This document shows positions 53,690 to 64,000 of a stretch of 64,000 nt of DNA, piece by piece (positions within the stretch are counted from its first letter, which is position 1; each line of letters opens with the position of its first letter). A program made the translations under genes and the position numbers. Source of the DNA: Epiperipatus broadwayi. Lineage: Eukaryota; Onychophora; Udeonychophora; Euonychophora; Peripatidae. The stretch lies in assembly GCA_028023455.1 (NCBI GenBank), contig JAQFVV010012477.1, forward strand, positions 677,501 to 741,500. Direction: 5' to 3'. The notes beneath the pieces were generated by a model. The model worked only from the letters and a program-made list of their open reading frames with translations, made no database searches and had not been told where the DNA came from.

Positions 53690-54985
53690 TTTTTCTTTAA
53701 AAAAAATTGTTAAAATCAATCAAAATAGCTGCCATTTAATGACATAATTAAGTAGTTGGTGGAAAAATCAATTCCATCAACTTTCCAGCCTTAGCTCATA
53801 AAAAAATTTATGCCAGCATCACCAAAAATAATTCCCACATAAGCAATAGCAATGATATTTTAAGTTCATTATTCAATAAGCCCATTTCACATTTCAGGGC
53901 AACCAATGAAGAAAACATTAAAAAACATGGACTTAAAAACACAAAATTGTAACCCTATCCCCTATTATGTGGACACATGTCAGGCTGACAACCATTTATC
54001 AAAAATTTATTATTACCATACCTCAAGGCTATAAGCATCATTTAAAATATTTTGATCCCATCATTATATCAGATATCGGACACTACTTTTATCCCACTCT
54101 CTGCATTTACAACCAGCTCATGCATCTTCAATGCATGAAATTCATAGCTCCAACATCATTCCTTGGTGAACCATGGAAAAATAATATACTACTTGAGAGT
54201 AACATGGTACACCTGCTTTATCATCTCACCTTTCCAAAAAAATTTTCAAGATCACTGCAACAACTTACCTCATATAAACTTTAAATGCACAATACATGAA
54301 CAATAAGACTGAGTCATGATACCTATTGTATCGACCAACATATAAGCATAATTTATTTTCAGCCATATACCAATGTAACACTAACTCCACACTTCCAAGA
54401 TGTATTAACAAATACCACCACATGCTTTCATGTATTTATCTCATAATACTTTTAAAAATATCTATAACCATTATTATTCTTCTAACTACTGTAAATCAAC
54501 TTTATCAAAAGAAATATTGTAAACCTTCATTGAAAATGTAATATCAAGTACAAATTTGTATCTATGGGTTCATGTTTTTCACATGCCACTTATGTAACAT
54601 GTGAACAATAATACTTACCCATGAAAATGTTAATGCTCCCCATCAAATAAGCCCAATTTATGTACAACCATGTACCAATCTAACATCAACTCCAACCTCC
54701 TCTCCAAGTACATTTTCATTCATACTATCACATGCTGTTATAAATTTTTTTCAATATCATATTTAGAAATTATATGTAAACCTAATTTGACACATGTATC
54801 TTATTATGTATCAATTATTCTTTTTTAATTACTGTAAATCACATCTTTTTTTTTTTGCCTACCACAAGCATAGACAGTAAACCATTATTGCATATGTAGT
54901 ATCATGTATCAACTTGTATCTAAGGCCTTGTGTATTCACAAATATCTTATGAAACCCTTTTTGAGTCTTAATAAAGTTTATCTTT

Positions 54986-54987
<2 letters not shown>
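53690..54987 (+). other. Possible retroelement 3' region with internal direct repeat
   Basis: Two loosely similar blocks, about 54355-54600 and 54640-54905, repeat in direct orientation ('accaatgtaacactaactcc' versus 'accaatctaacatcaactcc'; 'ttctaactactgtaaatca' versus 'tttttaattactgtaaatca'). The region ends with AATAAAG then TTTTGAATAATAAT microsatellite, as some LINEs end in short 3-mer repeats. A 105-codon frame at 53967-54284 has no recognised motif. Low confidence. Confidence 0.3.
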
Positions 54988-55018
<31 letters not shown>

Positions 55019-55035
55019 GTGATGATGATGATGAT
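54988..55035. repeat. (AAT)n/(GAT)n microsatellite
   Basis: AAT units followed by GAT units, directly after the TTTTG end of the 53.7-55.0 kb block. Confidence 0.95.
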
Positions 55036-55039
55036 GTTA

Positions 55040-56400
55040 CAAAACTTCAAATCCTAACCAATCAATAGTTAGTTGTCTATCGTGATCCTGATGAATAATT
55101 TTTTTTTTTTTTTACGGTTTCTTTTTATAGCAAAATAAGAGAGGTCTTTTTGTTCAGTAGGCTACGTAAAAGATGTTTTACCTTCGTGTGTATATATATA
55201 TATAGTTATCTATAATAATAATGAATGATTCGTGACAGGCGTTAATCGTTTTAGACTCAAAAATAATAAAAAAAAATAAGCTTAAAGAAACGTGTTCCTA
55301 AGATATGATTTATGATATATTAGACTGACAAAAATTAAGTGGAAAATAAATTGTATCTTTCAAATTAGAATGGCTTGAAAGATAGTTCAAATCTCTGATA
55401 GAACATCAAATTATCATTGTATGTTTAAGTGACATCTTTTTGAAGCAATTTTTCATTTACTAGATAATACATTTATTGAAAACTATTGATCTGTGCAAAA
55501 TGAATGTTTTTCTAAAGTAAATTACAAGTTAATTGAAAAAGCATAGATTTTAATTAAAAGTGCCTGATAACTTTTTAAAAAATAAATGAAACTAATTATA
55601 AGTTTCAATACATCTGTAGATGTATAGTTATATGTAGACACACACGCACAAATATATGTAAGTACTATTTTTGTGATATATTGGTCGCACATTCATGTGT
55701 TACGATAATATATAACTCAAATCCGGATATGTAATAGTAGATTTGCAGGTAAACTTATATTTTTTTTGTTTTTTTGAGTTGCTAAGTATATAATCATACC
55801 ATATTTTTAAATCTTAAATGTCAGAAGCTAAGCTCATAGTGTGGATAAATGTGCATATAGAAGATAATGAAATAAACATCAAATTTTAAGATTAGAATAA
55901 ATATTTAAATACATGCATATTATCTATCTATGTATGTATATATATATTAATGATAATTTTATCTATTTTTGAATTGTTTTAATACAGTGGCTAATCAAAG
56001 ACTATATAGCATCTACATTTTTCTTTTTGTATCAGTCTCTTTTTATCAGTTAGCATACTATTTTCTGTCAATATAGATTAATTTATAGCCCTTATGTCAA
56101 ATGCATTTTATATCATCGGTTATATTTGCACTAATTGCAATAGGGGAAAGCCATGATTAATCCTATATATTAATAAAGTATTGATTGAAATTAGAATTGT
56201 TGGCATGCGTTTAAAGAAATAGAAACAGATTCACAAACAATAAAATTAAACATAGGTTGAATAACTTTTGTTTTAACTGCAACTCTGCATATTATTTATT
56301 TGTTATGAAACTTTTTAAGGTTATATTCTTTGTTACTGATAAATTTCTATGCCTTCGTCATCAATTTTAAGTCATCCATTTTATAAAAATTATTATTAAA
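55040..56400. other. AT-rich spacer, no gene seen
   Basis: No coding or repeat pair identified. A short TA run lies at 55193-55204. Confidence 0.5.
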
Positions 56401-56434
56401 AAGTGCGTAAATGTTTTTATCAATTAATATGAAT

Positions 56435-57450
56435 AATGGTTAGCCAATGGTTCTACTTACAGTCACTCAAATATGCAATTTTGTAATTTCAATATATGAA
56501 GAAATTATTTTGAAAAAGGACATTTATCAAAAGGATATTACTGAATATTATAGATAAGTGAGTAAGGTATTTGTATGTGACAATCCAGATATTATTAAAG
56601 AATTGTTAAAAAAATTATAGATTTAAGATAGTTTAAAATGGTTTAAAATAGAGAAGAAGTCAATGTCTGTCCAGTTTCTTGATCTTAAGATAACTAGAAA
56701 TAGATGTAAGCTAGATTACGGTATGAGGGTTAAACCAATAAAAAAAGCTGGTACATTCCATATAAGTCAAGGGTTCTAATATCATATAAAACAGCAAGTA
56801 TAAAGTCATTTTTGCTTAGAAACAACAATCATTGTTAAGTATACATCGGATAAAGGCAAAAATATTGAAATTTATATTAATGAATTATTAAATGCTGGAT
56901 ATAATTATTATCTTGCATATAACATTATCCAAATTTTAATAGGAAATATAAAAATAAAAATAATAATAAGGTTGATTCTACTAATAATAAAAAATATGGA
57001 TATAAAACCATATATTTGAAATGAAAAAGTGAATTTCATAAGAGAAAAATGTAAAGATATATGTGATATTGTTATTTATACATCTAGTGGAGTACACTAA
57101 ATAATAAATAATTCAAAAGCTAAAACCTCATGCTTAAATCAAAATTGCATCATATATAAATGAGATGTAAATGTGGCAGTGTATATATAGTGCAATCAAT
57201 ATAAATATTGGGCAAAAGAACTAAAGAGCAATTGCAATTATTAAAAGGAGATCAAACACCTAAACAAAATGGTAATGGAAATGATAATCTCTCAACATCA
57301 TTTTTAATGATCATAATAGATTATATATATGTTTTTAATTTGGATTATAATAATGTGAAAATATTACATATTGAAAGAAACAATAATAAAAGGAAAATAA
57401 AGGAAGCTATATTAATATATAAAGTAAGCATGACTTAACTAACAGACAGG
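56435..57450 (+). pseudogene. Decayed Penelope-like element PLE-F
   Basis: Broken + strand frames still read, in order, a GWPMGLP-like block (PMVLLTVTQICNFVISIYE) at 56440, VFVCDNPDIIKEL after the catalytic box (the box itself reads SK where DD is expected), FLDLKITRNRCKLDY near 56680, MRVKPIKKA, INELLNAGYN, a GIY-YIG remnant IIYKMRCKCGSVYIVQS near 57160 (YIG changed to YIV), and IKEAILIY near 57400. The catalytic Asp pair and endonuclease motif are lost and many stops are present. It is probably the oldest PLE here. Confidence 0.75.
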
Positions 57451-57674
57451 AAGCAAACATAGGAATAAATGAATTGTGAGACTGTTAAACTTTGAAAGTG
57501 TGTTTGAAAATGTTAATTGACAAAGACTATGAAGCTAGTCAAAAGTCCTCCTAGATGGATAAATGTATTTAAAGTTGTACTTTTTATATATTTATGTTAC
57601 TGTATTCATTGATATTTAATTACAAGATTATGTATATAACTTCAAAGAAATATAGTTATCAAATAAGATTATCA

Positions 57675-57760
57675 TTATATATATATTATCAGTGGCAGTT
57701 TATATTAAGATAGCAAATCTTCAAACTTTAATGGACAGGTTTATTTTATTAAACCACATC
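57675..57760 (-). repeat. Fragment of dispersed repeat R1
   Basis: 'cagtttatattaagatagca' and 'caaactttaatgga' match R1 at 33300-33345 in the same orientation. Adjacent to a TA run (57677-57686). Confidence 0.6.
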
Positions 57761-58565
57761 AGTTTGACAGTTTTCATTAACCTGCAATCTACATCAGAGC
57801 TTAAAAATGTATAAACATACATGTATACAAAAATAAAATAAACATTTTAACAGTAATAAAGAAAGACTAATTTGTTTAATAATTTATAATTTTATCAATG
57901 AATATAAAATACTTTAAGGTGAAGAAAAAATACAACTACTTCATAAATAAAATACATTAAGATGAATAAAAAAATATACAATTATTAATTATAAGATAAA
58001 TGAATATTTATACAAATGTAAAGAAAATATGAATCATGTATACTTAGCTGAAATTATAGTAAAGTATTTAGTGTTTATGTAGTCACACATGTTTAAATAT
58101 TTTGTAGCTTTGAAGAAGTCTGCTAAAACAATTATGAGAAAATAAAGGTATTTGAAGATAAATATTATATTTGCAATAGATAACATAAAAAAGAAAGATA
58201 TGATTGATTATAATTATATAAATTAGAATTCAATGTATAGAGAATAAAATGCAAATAATAATAAAATGCATTCTTAGATATAAAAAATAATTAAGAAAAA
58301 TGCTGTGATGTATTGAAATAGAAAAGTCTCTATTTCACTTTATAATGCACATTAGAAAAATATAATAGATAATTCTTTATTTAAGGGGTGTTAAGAAATT
58401 CATCAAAATATTTTTGGTGATAATTATAGAAAAATTCTTCTTAAAGCACAAATAACCAAGAAACCATTTTTTTATATTTGATGTAATTTCCTTAAGTATG
58501 ATTGTCAAGCATGTGATGTGTAAGAGGTTAATTGATTTTTTTTAATTAAACATTGCCTTCTAGAA
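57761..58565. other. AT-rich spacer, no gene seen
   Basis: A-rich, with no frame or repeat pair of note. Confidence 0.5.
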
Positions 58566-58571
58566 AGAATG

Positions 58572-58572
<1 letters not shown>

Positions 58573-58664
<92 letters not shown>

Positions 58665-58672
58665 TATATATA
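58573..58672. repeat. Long (AT)n microsatellite
   Basis: About 100 bp of AT dinucleotides with one interruption, abutting the 3' end of the PLE-C-like element. Confidence 0.97.
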
Positions 58673-59475
58673 TTACAAGTTCACCCATATAAGATTTTAT
58701 TTATTCCAATGTTTCAGCTTGATCACAAAAGTTCTCAACTGGAAAATGAATACTATATAATTATAAAGGTGCTATAAACAGTGTTCTTATATATATTTGT
58801 AGAGGTGTTGTAAACAGTGTTCATGATAACTATTAAATTGTACAACTAGAATAAAGAGGTGCATTAAATTGAACAAATTGAAAAATAAACAAATAAAAAA
58901 TTCAGAAACTTCAGAGTAATTTGTTTTTCAGTTTTTTTTTAAATATGAGAAGTTTACATGTGTCATTGCATTTGTTCATACAATTTGGCTTTTTTAGTAT
59001 CTCAATAGCTTCTCTGATCTTAAATTGGTATAAGTTTTTATATCTGGATAGGATCCTGGTCTTAAAAAAATCAATATTGTGATCTGAATTTATAGCATGG
59101 CTTGATAAGGCTGATGATGACAAATGTTGCTTCACTGCAGAGCATGTTCATTCCTTCAAGTATTGTATGTGATTATTGCTCATATCCACATAAGATGTCT
59201 TACCAATTCCATATGAAATCTCATAAATTTTTGAGCCTCAAGATGGATTGAAACTTTCGACTTGGTTAAAAAATTACTAATTTTTTGATAAAAAATATGT
59301 GTTGTTTTTATGTTGTAGAAATTTATAATATGTCTGCTACTGCCTGTGGTTCCTATTATATATGGAATACAAATCCTAATAGTTGTTTTTCTTTTTTTTT
59401 GCATTTTGATATTTTTAGTTTGAAATACAGATTGATTTATAATGTTTTTATTATAACCATTTGTTAACAATGCAA
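58673..59475 (-). pseudogene. Decayed PLE-C-related endonuclease region
   Basis: Minus-strand frames 59180-59530 and 58911-59135. The first has RICIPYIIGTTGSSRHIINFYNIKTTHIFYQKISN, the linker before GIY-YIG. The core survives across a frame change as KIYEISYGIGKTSYVDMS, so both zinc-binding Cys and the YIG Gly are lost. The second has LSSHAINSDHNIDF and IREAIEILKKPNC (catalytic Glu block). It is similar to the PLE-C arms at 31-32.6 kb but clearly diverged. The RT is absent. A second TA run at 59475-59492 marks its 5' end. Confidence 0.8.
58699..58746 (-). ncRNA. Hammerhead-like motif, PLE-C-related tail (degenerate)
   Basis: On the minus strand: stem I TTCC/GGAA, altered first core box (AGTTGAGA), stem II CTT/AAG, intact GAAAC, then ATTGGAATA. 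Supports a hammerhead in the ancestor; this copy is unlikely to cleave. Confidence 0.35.
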
Positions 59476-59534
59476 TATATATATATATATATATTGAAAC
59501 AGATATTCTGTTCCTCATATAAATATTCAAAAGA

Positions 59535-60050
59535 TCCCCCCCCCATTCAAAAATGTCTAGCGTGATTCAATCTAATTGGGAACGCAATAAAGCTGTGATT
59601 TGTTAAAGAAAAATCATATTTTTAATTTTGTGATTGATGGAATTGAATAAAATGTTATATCGTCTTTTTTTTTTTTTATCTGTCTCAATAAAAAAAAAAG
59701 AAATTAATTATCCAATCATTAAAAAGAAAGAAAAAAGATACTTGAGTTAAACTGAGGCAGTATTCAAATTAGACACGTCGTGGGAAGAAAAGAACTTTTT
59801 TTTTCTCTCTCGTCTTACACAGAGAGGCAGAACATATTAAATCTTTTTTTTTTAAAAAAAAAAGTGTATTACTTAATTCTTTTGACTCATTAAAATGGAA
59901 AAAGAAAGCTTTCCTAGAGGAATTATGATGTCAATGGGGTAATTTAGCGGCTTTACTCTCTCCACGCTGTGCCATGACTTTACATAGATGAAATAATCCG
60001 CCTTCTTTTTGAATAAACTGGACTGCAAAACTGGAAGGTAATTATGTTAT
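59535..60050. other. Non-coding, homopolymer-rich; possible splice donor at its end
   Basis: Many A/T homopolymers and a C10 run near 59537. The last 100 bp are less AT-rich and end in GGAAG|GTAATT near 60037-60047, a donor-like site ahead of the tandem arrays. It could be a leader exon of the downstream transcript, but this is only suggestive. Confidence 0.25.
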
Positions 60051-60054
60051 AGGA

Positions 60055-60355
60055 ATGTTTATACATCTTTATCATAGATTATAAATTGACATCGTGAAAT
60101 GTCTACATAAAAATTATTTTTATAAAATATTAAAATATTTTTATCATATGTTATAAAGTGAAGTTATGAAACGGTTGCATACATTTTGTTTAATAAAGTA
60201 TTAAGACATCTTTACCATACGTTATAAAGTGAAGTTATGAAATAATTACGTAGAATTTATTTTGTAAAATATTAGAACATGTTTATCATACGTTATAAAA
60301 TGAAGTTATGAAATGGTTATACGCAAATTTATTTATAAAAATATTTGAACGTATT
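60055..60355 (+). repeat. Tandem array, unit about 75 bp, four diverged copies
   Basis: Units share 'tttatcatacgttataaa' and 'gtgaagttatgaaa' followed by a variable AT-rich part. Copies start near 60065, 60138, 60212 and 60285. Confidence 0.8.
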
Positions 60356-60387
60356 TACTATATGGATTAAAAATGCTTTAATTGCAT

Positions 60388-61050
60388 ACTACTTCTATCT
60401 GAGTAATGTAACAGAACTTATGTGTATGAATATACTGTTATATTTGATTAAATTAGAAATGCTTCAATTACTAAATGATAAATGCTCCACAAACCAAACA
60501 GAGTTTATGTGTAAGAATATACTTTTATATTTGGCTAAATTATAAATGCCTCAATTATCAAATGATAAATGCTCTACAAACCAAGAATTGCTGAGTTCAA
60601 ATGTCTACCAATCGGTAATAATTCATAAAATGATGAAATGCTCTATAAATCATAAATGCTTGACTGCTTCTAAGCTTCTTATAATGTAACAGACTTTATG
60701 TGTAAGAATATACTTTTATATTTGGCTAAATTATAAATGCCTCAATTATCAAATGATAAATGCTCTACAAACCAAGAATTGCTGAGTTCGAATGTCTACC
60801 AATCGGTAATAATTCATAAAATGATGAAATGCTCTATAAATCATAAATGCTTGACTGCTTCTAAGCTTCTTATAATGTAACAGAGTTTATGTATAAGAAT
60901 ATACTTTTATATTTGACTAAATTATAAATGCTTTAATTACCAAATGATGAATGCTCCACAAACCAAGAATTGCTGAATTTAAATGTTTACCAATCAGTAA
61001 TAATTCATAAAATAACAAAATGTCATATGAATCATAAATGCTTAACTGCT
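60388..61050 (+). repeat. Tandem array, unit 191 bp
   Basis: Units begin at 60499, 60690 and 60881, each exactly 191 bp apart, with a partial unit before (60388-60498). The first two full units differ at only about two positions and the third is more diverged. Smaller internal repeats ('ataaatgctctacaaacc', 'ataaatgcttgactgc') show a nested origin. Confidence 0.92.
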
Positions 61051-61265
61051 ACCAAGCTTCTTCTCATAAAGGAATACAAAAATGAACTATTGTTGAATTA
61101 GAATATTCCCAAGCTTCTTCTCATAAATGGATTCAAAATGAACTATTGTTGAATTAGAATATTCCCAAGCTTCTTCTCATCAATGGATTCAAAATGAACT
61201 ATTGTTGAATTAGACTGTTTCCAAACGTCTTCTCATAAATGAACTTGTAAATGAACTATTGATAA
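61051..61265 (+). repeat. Tandem array, unit about 57 bp
   Basis: 'ccaagcttcttctcataaat', then 'caaaatgaactattgttgaa', repeated almost four times; the last unit is diverged. Confidence 0.92.
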
Positions 61266-61379
61266 AAAAAAGGAACTGCTTCTAGCTCTTTCATAAGTAA
61301 AATGAAAATGAGTTATCATGTGGATAAAATGAACTTTGTTAGAAATTGCTAATTAATTGTTATTTAACAAATTGTTTTT

Positions 61380-61690
61380 TTATCTGGCTAGCCTTATCTG
61401 GCATAGGCCAGTTACATTTGTCGTCCAACTGTGAGGCTTTATCCAGCTAGCCTAACCATAGGCACCGGTTACATTTGTCATCCAACTGTGAGGCCTTATC
61501 CAGCTAGCCTAACCATAGGCACCTATTACATTTGTCGTCCAACTGTGAGGCTTTATCCAGCTAGCCTAACCACAGGCACCTATTACATTGTCATCTTACT
61601 GTGAGGCCTTATCTGGCTAGCATATTCATAGACCGGTTAATTTGCCACCTTACTGTGAAGCCTTATCTAGCTAGCCTACTCATAGGCATA
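61380..61690 (+). repeat. Tandem array, unit about 57 bp, GC-richer
   Basis: 'ccagctagcctaaccatagg', then 'ttacatttgtc' and 'tccaactgtgaggc', repeated about five times with the outer units degenerate. It stands out from the AT-rich background and lies 200 bp upstream of the gag-like frame. Repeats in this position occur in leaders of LTR-type elements, but no LTR is demonstrated. Confidence 0.9.
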
Positions 61691-61894
61691 AGCAGATCAC
61701 GATTCTGTGATATGAACAGTGCATATGATGTAGTGATGTAATTTGTTCAGGAAGGATGGAAAAATAAAAGTTTAAAAGAAAAACAACACAAAAATGAATG
61801 GCATAAAGAATGAAACAGGCATTTCAAAGAAGATGGAGTAAGGTCATGGTGTGGATGGAGAGAGAAGCTTACTAAGTCAGAAAACAAAGGAAAA

Positions 61895-63411
61895 ATGGTG
61901 AATGTAGAAACTCAGGAAACAAAAAAGAAAGCCATGTTAAAGCAGCTATTCGATATGATCAAAGAACGAATAGAAAAAGAGGACAAACAAAGAGAAGAAG
62001 ATATCAAATGGAGAGAAGAAGATAAAAGAAAAGAGACAAACAAAGAGAAGAATATAACCAAAAATGGGATAAACAAAGAGAAGAAGATAACCAAAAATGG
62101 GATAAACAAAGAGAAGAAGATAACCAAAAATGGGATAAACAAAGAGAAGAAGATATCAAACAAAGAGAAGAATATAACCAAAAATGGGATAAACAAAGAG
62201 AAGAAGATATCAAACAAAGAGAAGAATATAACCAAAAATGGGATAAACAAAGAGAAGAAAAAAAATGGGATAAACAAAGAGAAGAAGATATCAAACAAAG
62301 AGAAGAATATAACAAGCAAGCAATAGAAGCAAACCAAAGAATAGAAAAACAAATTAAAGAAGCAGTGGAAAAACAGAATGAAAAGTTCAACCAGTTAATG
62401 AAAAAAATAACTCAGTCTAAAAAATTGGATGAGGAGGAAACTTTGGAATTTCCAACCAAAGATATTTTAAAGGAATCACAAATTGAATATCCTATTACTG
62501 ATGAAGCAAAATTTGAGATTGTTAAAAAGGAAGAAAGTGAAATTACAAAGAGTGATCTTGAAATTGTCAGTCTACCTTCAGGAAAACTTCTGATTGTGGA
62601 ATATACCTCTAAAATTGAAAATAAAGAAACAGTATATACAGAAGCTGAGAATGAAATTGTATCAAATACAGTAAAAGAGTTTCAAATGGATGAAAATGAA
62701 TCTAATAAAGCAAAATTAAAATCTTCTGATCTTCAAGAAGATGAAAAACGTGAAAATGAACATAATCAAAATATAACAAAGGGACTGTCCAATATAGAAG
62801 AAAATGTTTCAGAAAAATTGTCTGATATATGCTATGAAATAGTAAAGGAGATAGAGAAAGAAACCATAAAATGGAAAGAAAAGTGTGTTAGTCCTCAGCC
62901 ATATATAAAAATTATAAACAAAAGCTTAATAAACTCAAATCAAAAATTGAGTACAGAAAAAAAATATATAAAGACAGTTATTAAAAATATAGTTGCTTAC
63001 GCAGGAAAAGACACCAAAAGGGAATCTGAAAACTCAGGATTTATAAGTGTGAAAAAAATTAAGCAACAAGAAACTTTTATAAATACTAAAAAAATAATTA
63101 CTATGGCAGAAGAACCATTTAAAAAGAAACTTTTATGTAAAAATGAAATACCACCATGGAAGAGGAACAGGAGAAAATTCACAGATGGTGTTCATGGTCC
63201 ATATCGGACGCGTATAATTAGAAGATCAAACAGTAACAAGGATCTCCAAAGAAAATACAGAAGTGAAGAAGCAAGACACCACAGTAATGTTAAACATGAT
63301 AAATTTTCAACAAAGAGACGATCCAGAAGTATGTCACCTCATAATATAAAAGAGGACTATAGGAGAACTGATCATGATCCTCAGTCTCTCCAAACCAGGT
63401 TGCAGTTATAA
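61895..63411 (+). CDS. Gag-like coiled-coil, arginine-rich protein with one -1 frame change
   Basis: ATG at 61895 opens MVNVETQETKKKAMLKQLF, then charged coiled-coil sequence. Near 62029-62040 the meaningful frame shifts by -1 into an uninterrupted frame to TAA at 63409-63411. That frame begins with about eight imperfect 11- or 12-residue repeats (DKQREEDNQKW and DIKQREEYNQKW types), then QAIEANQRIEKQIKEAVEKQNEKF, a long acidic middle, and a basic tail with PPWKRNRRKF and RRSRSMSPHN. Coiled-coil start and basic C-terminus suggest a retroelement structural protein or an RNA-binding protein. No protease, RT or zinc knuckle is seen in the 590 bp that follow. The frame change may be a mutation, a programmed shift or an assembly error. 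Confidence 0.55.
62036..62310 (+). repeat. In-frame coding minisatellite (33-36 bp units)
   Basis: Units of 'gataaacaaagagaag' plus 'ataaccaaaaatggg' or 'atatcaaacaaag' repeat about eight times. Unit lengths are multiples of three, so several frames on both strands stay open and create long spurious frames. Confidence 0.95.
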
Positions 63412-63649
63412 TTCAGAATAAAATAGAGATAGCTGATGGAAAAAGTTTGTGAGTGTGGTGTAGTGATGCATGAACTTGTGTTTTTCATGTTGAGATGGTG
63501 GATGATTGAGCGGAGCTGCTTGGATGCATTGTGTTATGATGCTCCGAAGTATATGCTCGGCACTATCCAGACCTGGATGTTGTGCTTCAAGAGTAGTCCA
63601 GCAGTGCATATATATAGGTCTCATGTATAGGCCTTGGTCTCATGGATAG

Positions 63650-63780
63650 GCCAAATGATAGCCCCTAAGACTCACCGAAGCTGAGCAGGGTTGGCTGAAT
63701 GCCAAATTGATTTTTTTTTCTCTGGCTCCTATTCTTGGTTGGATGATACTTCTAGGTACAAGAGAGGTAGTGCTTAAAAA
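63650..63780 (+). other. Possible 5S-rRNA-derived sequence (pseudogene or SINE3-like)
   Basis: CACCGAAGCTGAGCAGGGTT (63674-63693) closely resembles the conserved 5S segment containing the internal A-box. Further on, TTGGATGAT and GGTAGTGCT fall at about the spacing of the 5S box C and 3' end, with extra sequence including a T9 run in between. Too degenerate for a functional 5S gene. It may be the head of a 5S-derived SINE. Confidence 0.35.
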
Positions 63781-64000
63781 TGAGATATTTTCTCGTGACA
63801 TCATGAGGCGGTGTGTACTGGTAGTTTGTGCTTGGCCATCTACTTGTCCTGGCATTGGAGGCTATGGTTCATGTATTCACTTTTCCAGCTCATCTTACCC
63901 ATTCATCAGCATATCTAAAACCAGGCAGTACTGAGAAATAATGTGTATAGTATATGGAATGAAATCGTATTTCCAGGCGATTTCATCCCAAAATTTGGTG
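63781..64000. other. Window end, no gene seen
   Basis: Less AT-rich than most of the window. Short overlapping frames on both strands have no recognisable content. Confidence 0.4.

Noticed and set aside
58553-58777. 74-codon frame of alternating Ile-Tyr
   Set aside because: Translation of the (AT)n microsatellite.
60388-61050. 191-bp units as a CRISPR or gene array
   Set aside because: Head-to-tail satellite with no spacers, no conserved frame and no hammerhead core found.
61912-62390. Long minus-strand frames rich in Phe, Ser and Leu opposite the gag-like gene
   Set aside because: They are shadows of the in-frame minisatellite on the + strand; the composition is the direct complement of the KEK/REE repeats.

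Overview
The window is an AT-rich stretch of a repeat-rich animal genome and is mostly retroelement. It holds Penelope-like elements (PLEs: reverse transcriptase plus GIY-YIG endonuclease), a 5'-truncated LINE, a non-autonomous hAT element with an 8-bp target duplication, short tRNA-derived SINEs, TA and tetranucleotide microsatellites, and spliceosomal-type splice sites. This suits a large invertebrate genome. A lophotrochozoan such as a cephalopod mollusc is my guess, but the sequence alone does not fix the phylum. No bacterial operons, CRISPR arrays or rRNA operons are present.

Layout. 1-4.3 kb: AT-rich DNA, one head-to-head pair of a dispersed repeat (here called R1) and a hairpin MITE. 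4.4-5.9 kb: decayed PLE-A. 6.2-14.2 kb: two diverged copies of a segmental duplication (SD-I). Each copy carries the same C-terminal exon of an unidentified host gene, copy 1 carries a hAT insertion and copy 2 keeps the empty site. 14.6-30.6 kb: two copies of a second duplication (SD-II); the second is split by a 7.5-kb block holding PLE-A, PLE-B and a 4.3-kb element with about 200-bp terminal inverted repeats and exon-like islands. 30.7-33.4 kb: PLE-C inverted pair and an R1 copy interrupted by a foldback insertion. 33.4-34.0 and 40.7-41.3 kb: tandem copies of a roughly 420-bp repeat carrying a hammerhead ribozyme motif. 37.6-40.7 kb: PLE-A inverted pair. 42.3-43.6 kb: LINE. 44.6-46.9 kb: nearly complete PLE-D. 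47.6-51.3 kb: PLE-E inverted pair. 52.5 kb: young SINE. 56.4-57.5 and 58.7-59.5 kb: decayed PLE-F and PLE-C. 60-61.7 kb: four tandem arrays. 61.9-63.4 kb: a coiled-coil, arginine-rich gag-like reading frame.

Common thread. Nearly every PLE here is a head-to-head inverted pair, with 5'-truncated ends meeting in the middle and 3' ends outward against TA tracts. Most families, the R1 repeat and the 420-bp tandem repeat also carry hammerhead-ribozyme-like motifs: CUGANGA, stem II, GAAA, then a stem III that is often only a short palindrome, with matching stem I arms. Palindromic stem III is what hammerheads acting as dimers look like. The 420-bp repeat resembles the retrozymes described in animals, which are proposed to be mobilised by PLE enzymes. 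Reverse transcriptase and endonuclease frames of the likely helper class lie in the same 64 kb, though almost all are broken. Host genes are nearly absent: one convincing exon (8516-8771), its damaged duplicate, and a few splice-bounded candidates inside the 4.3-kb element.
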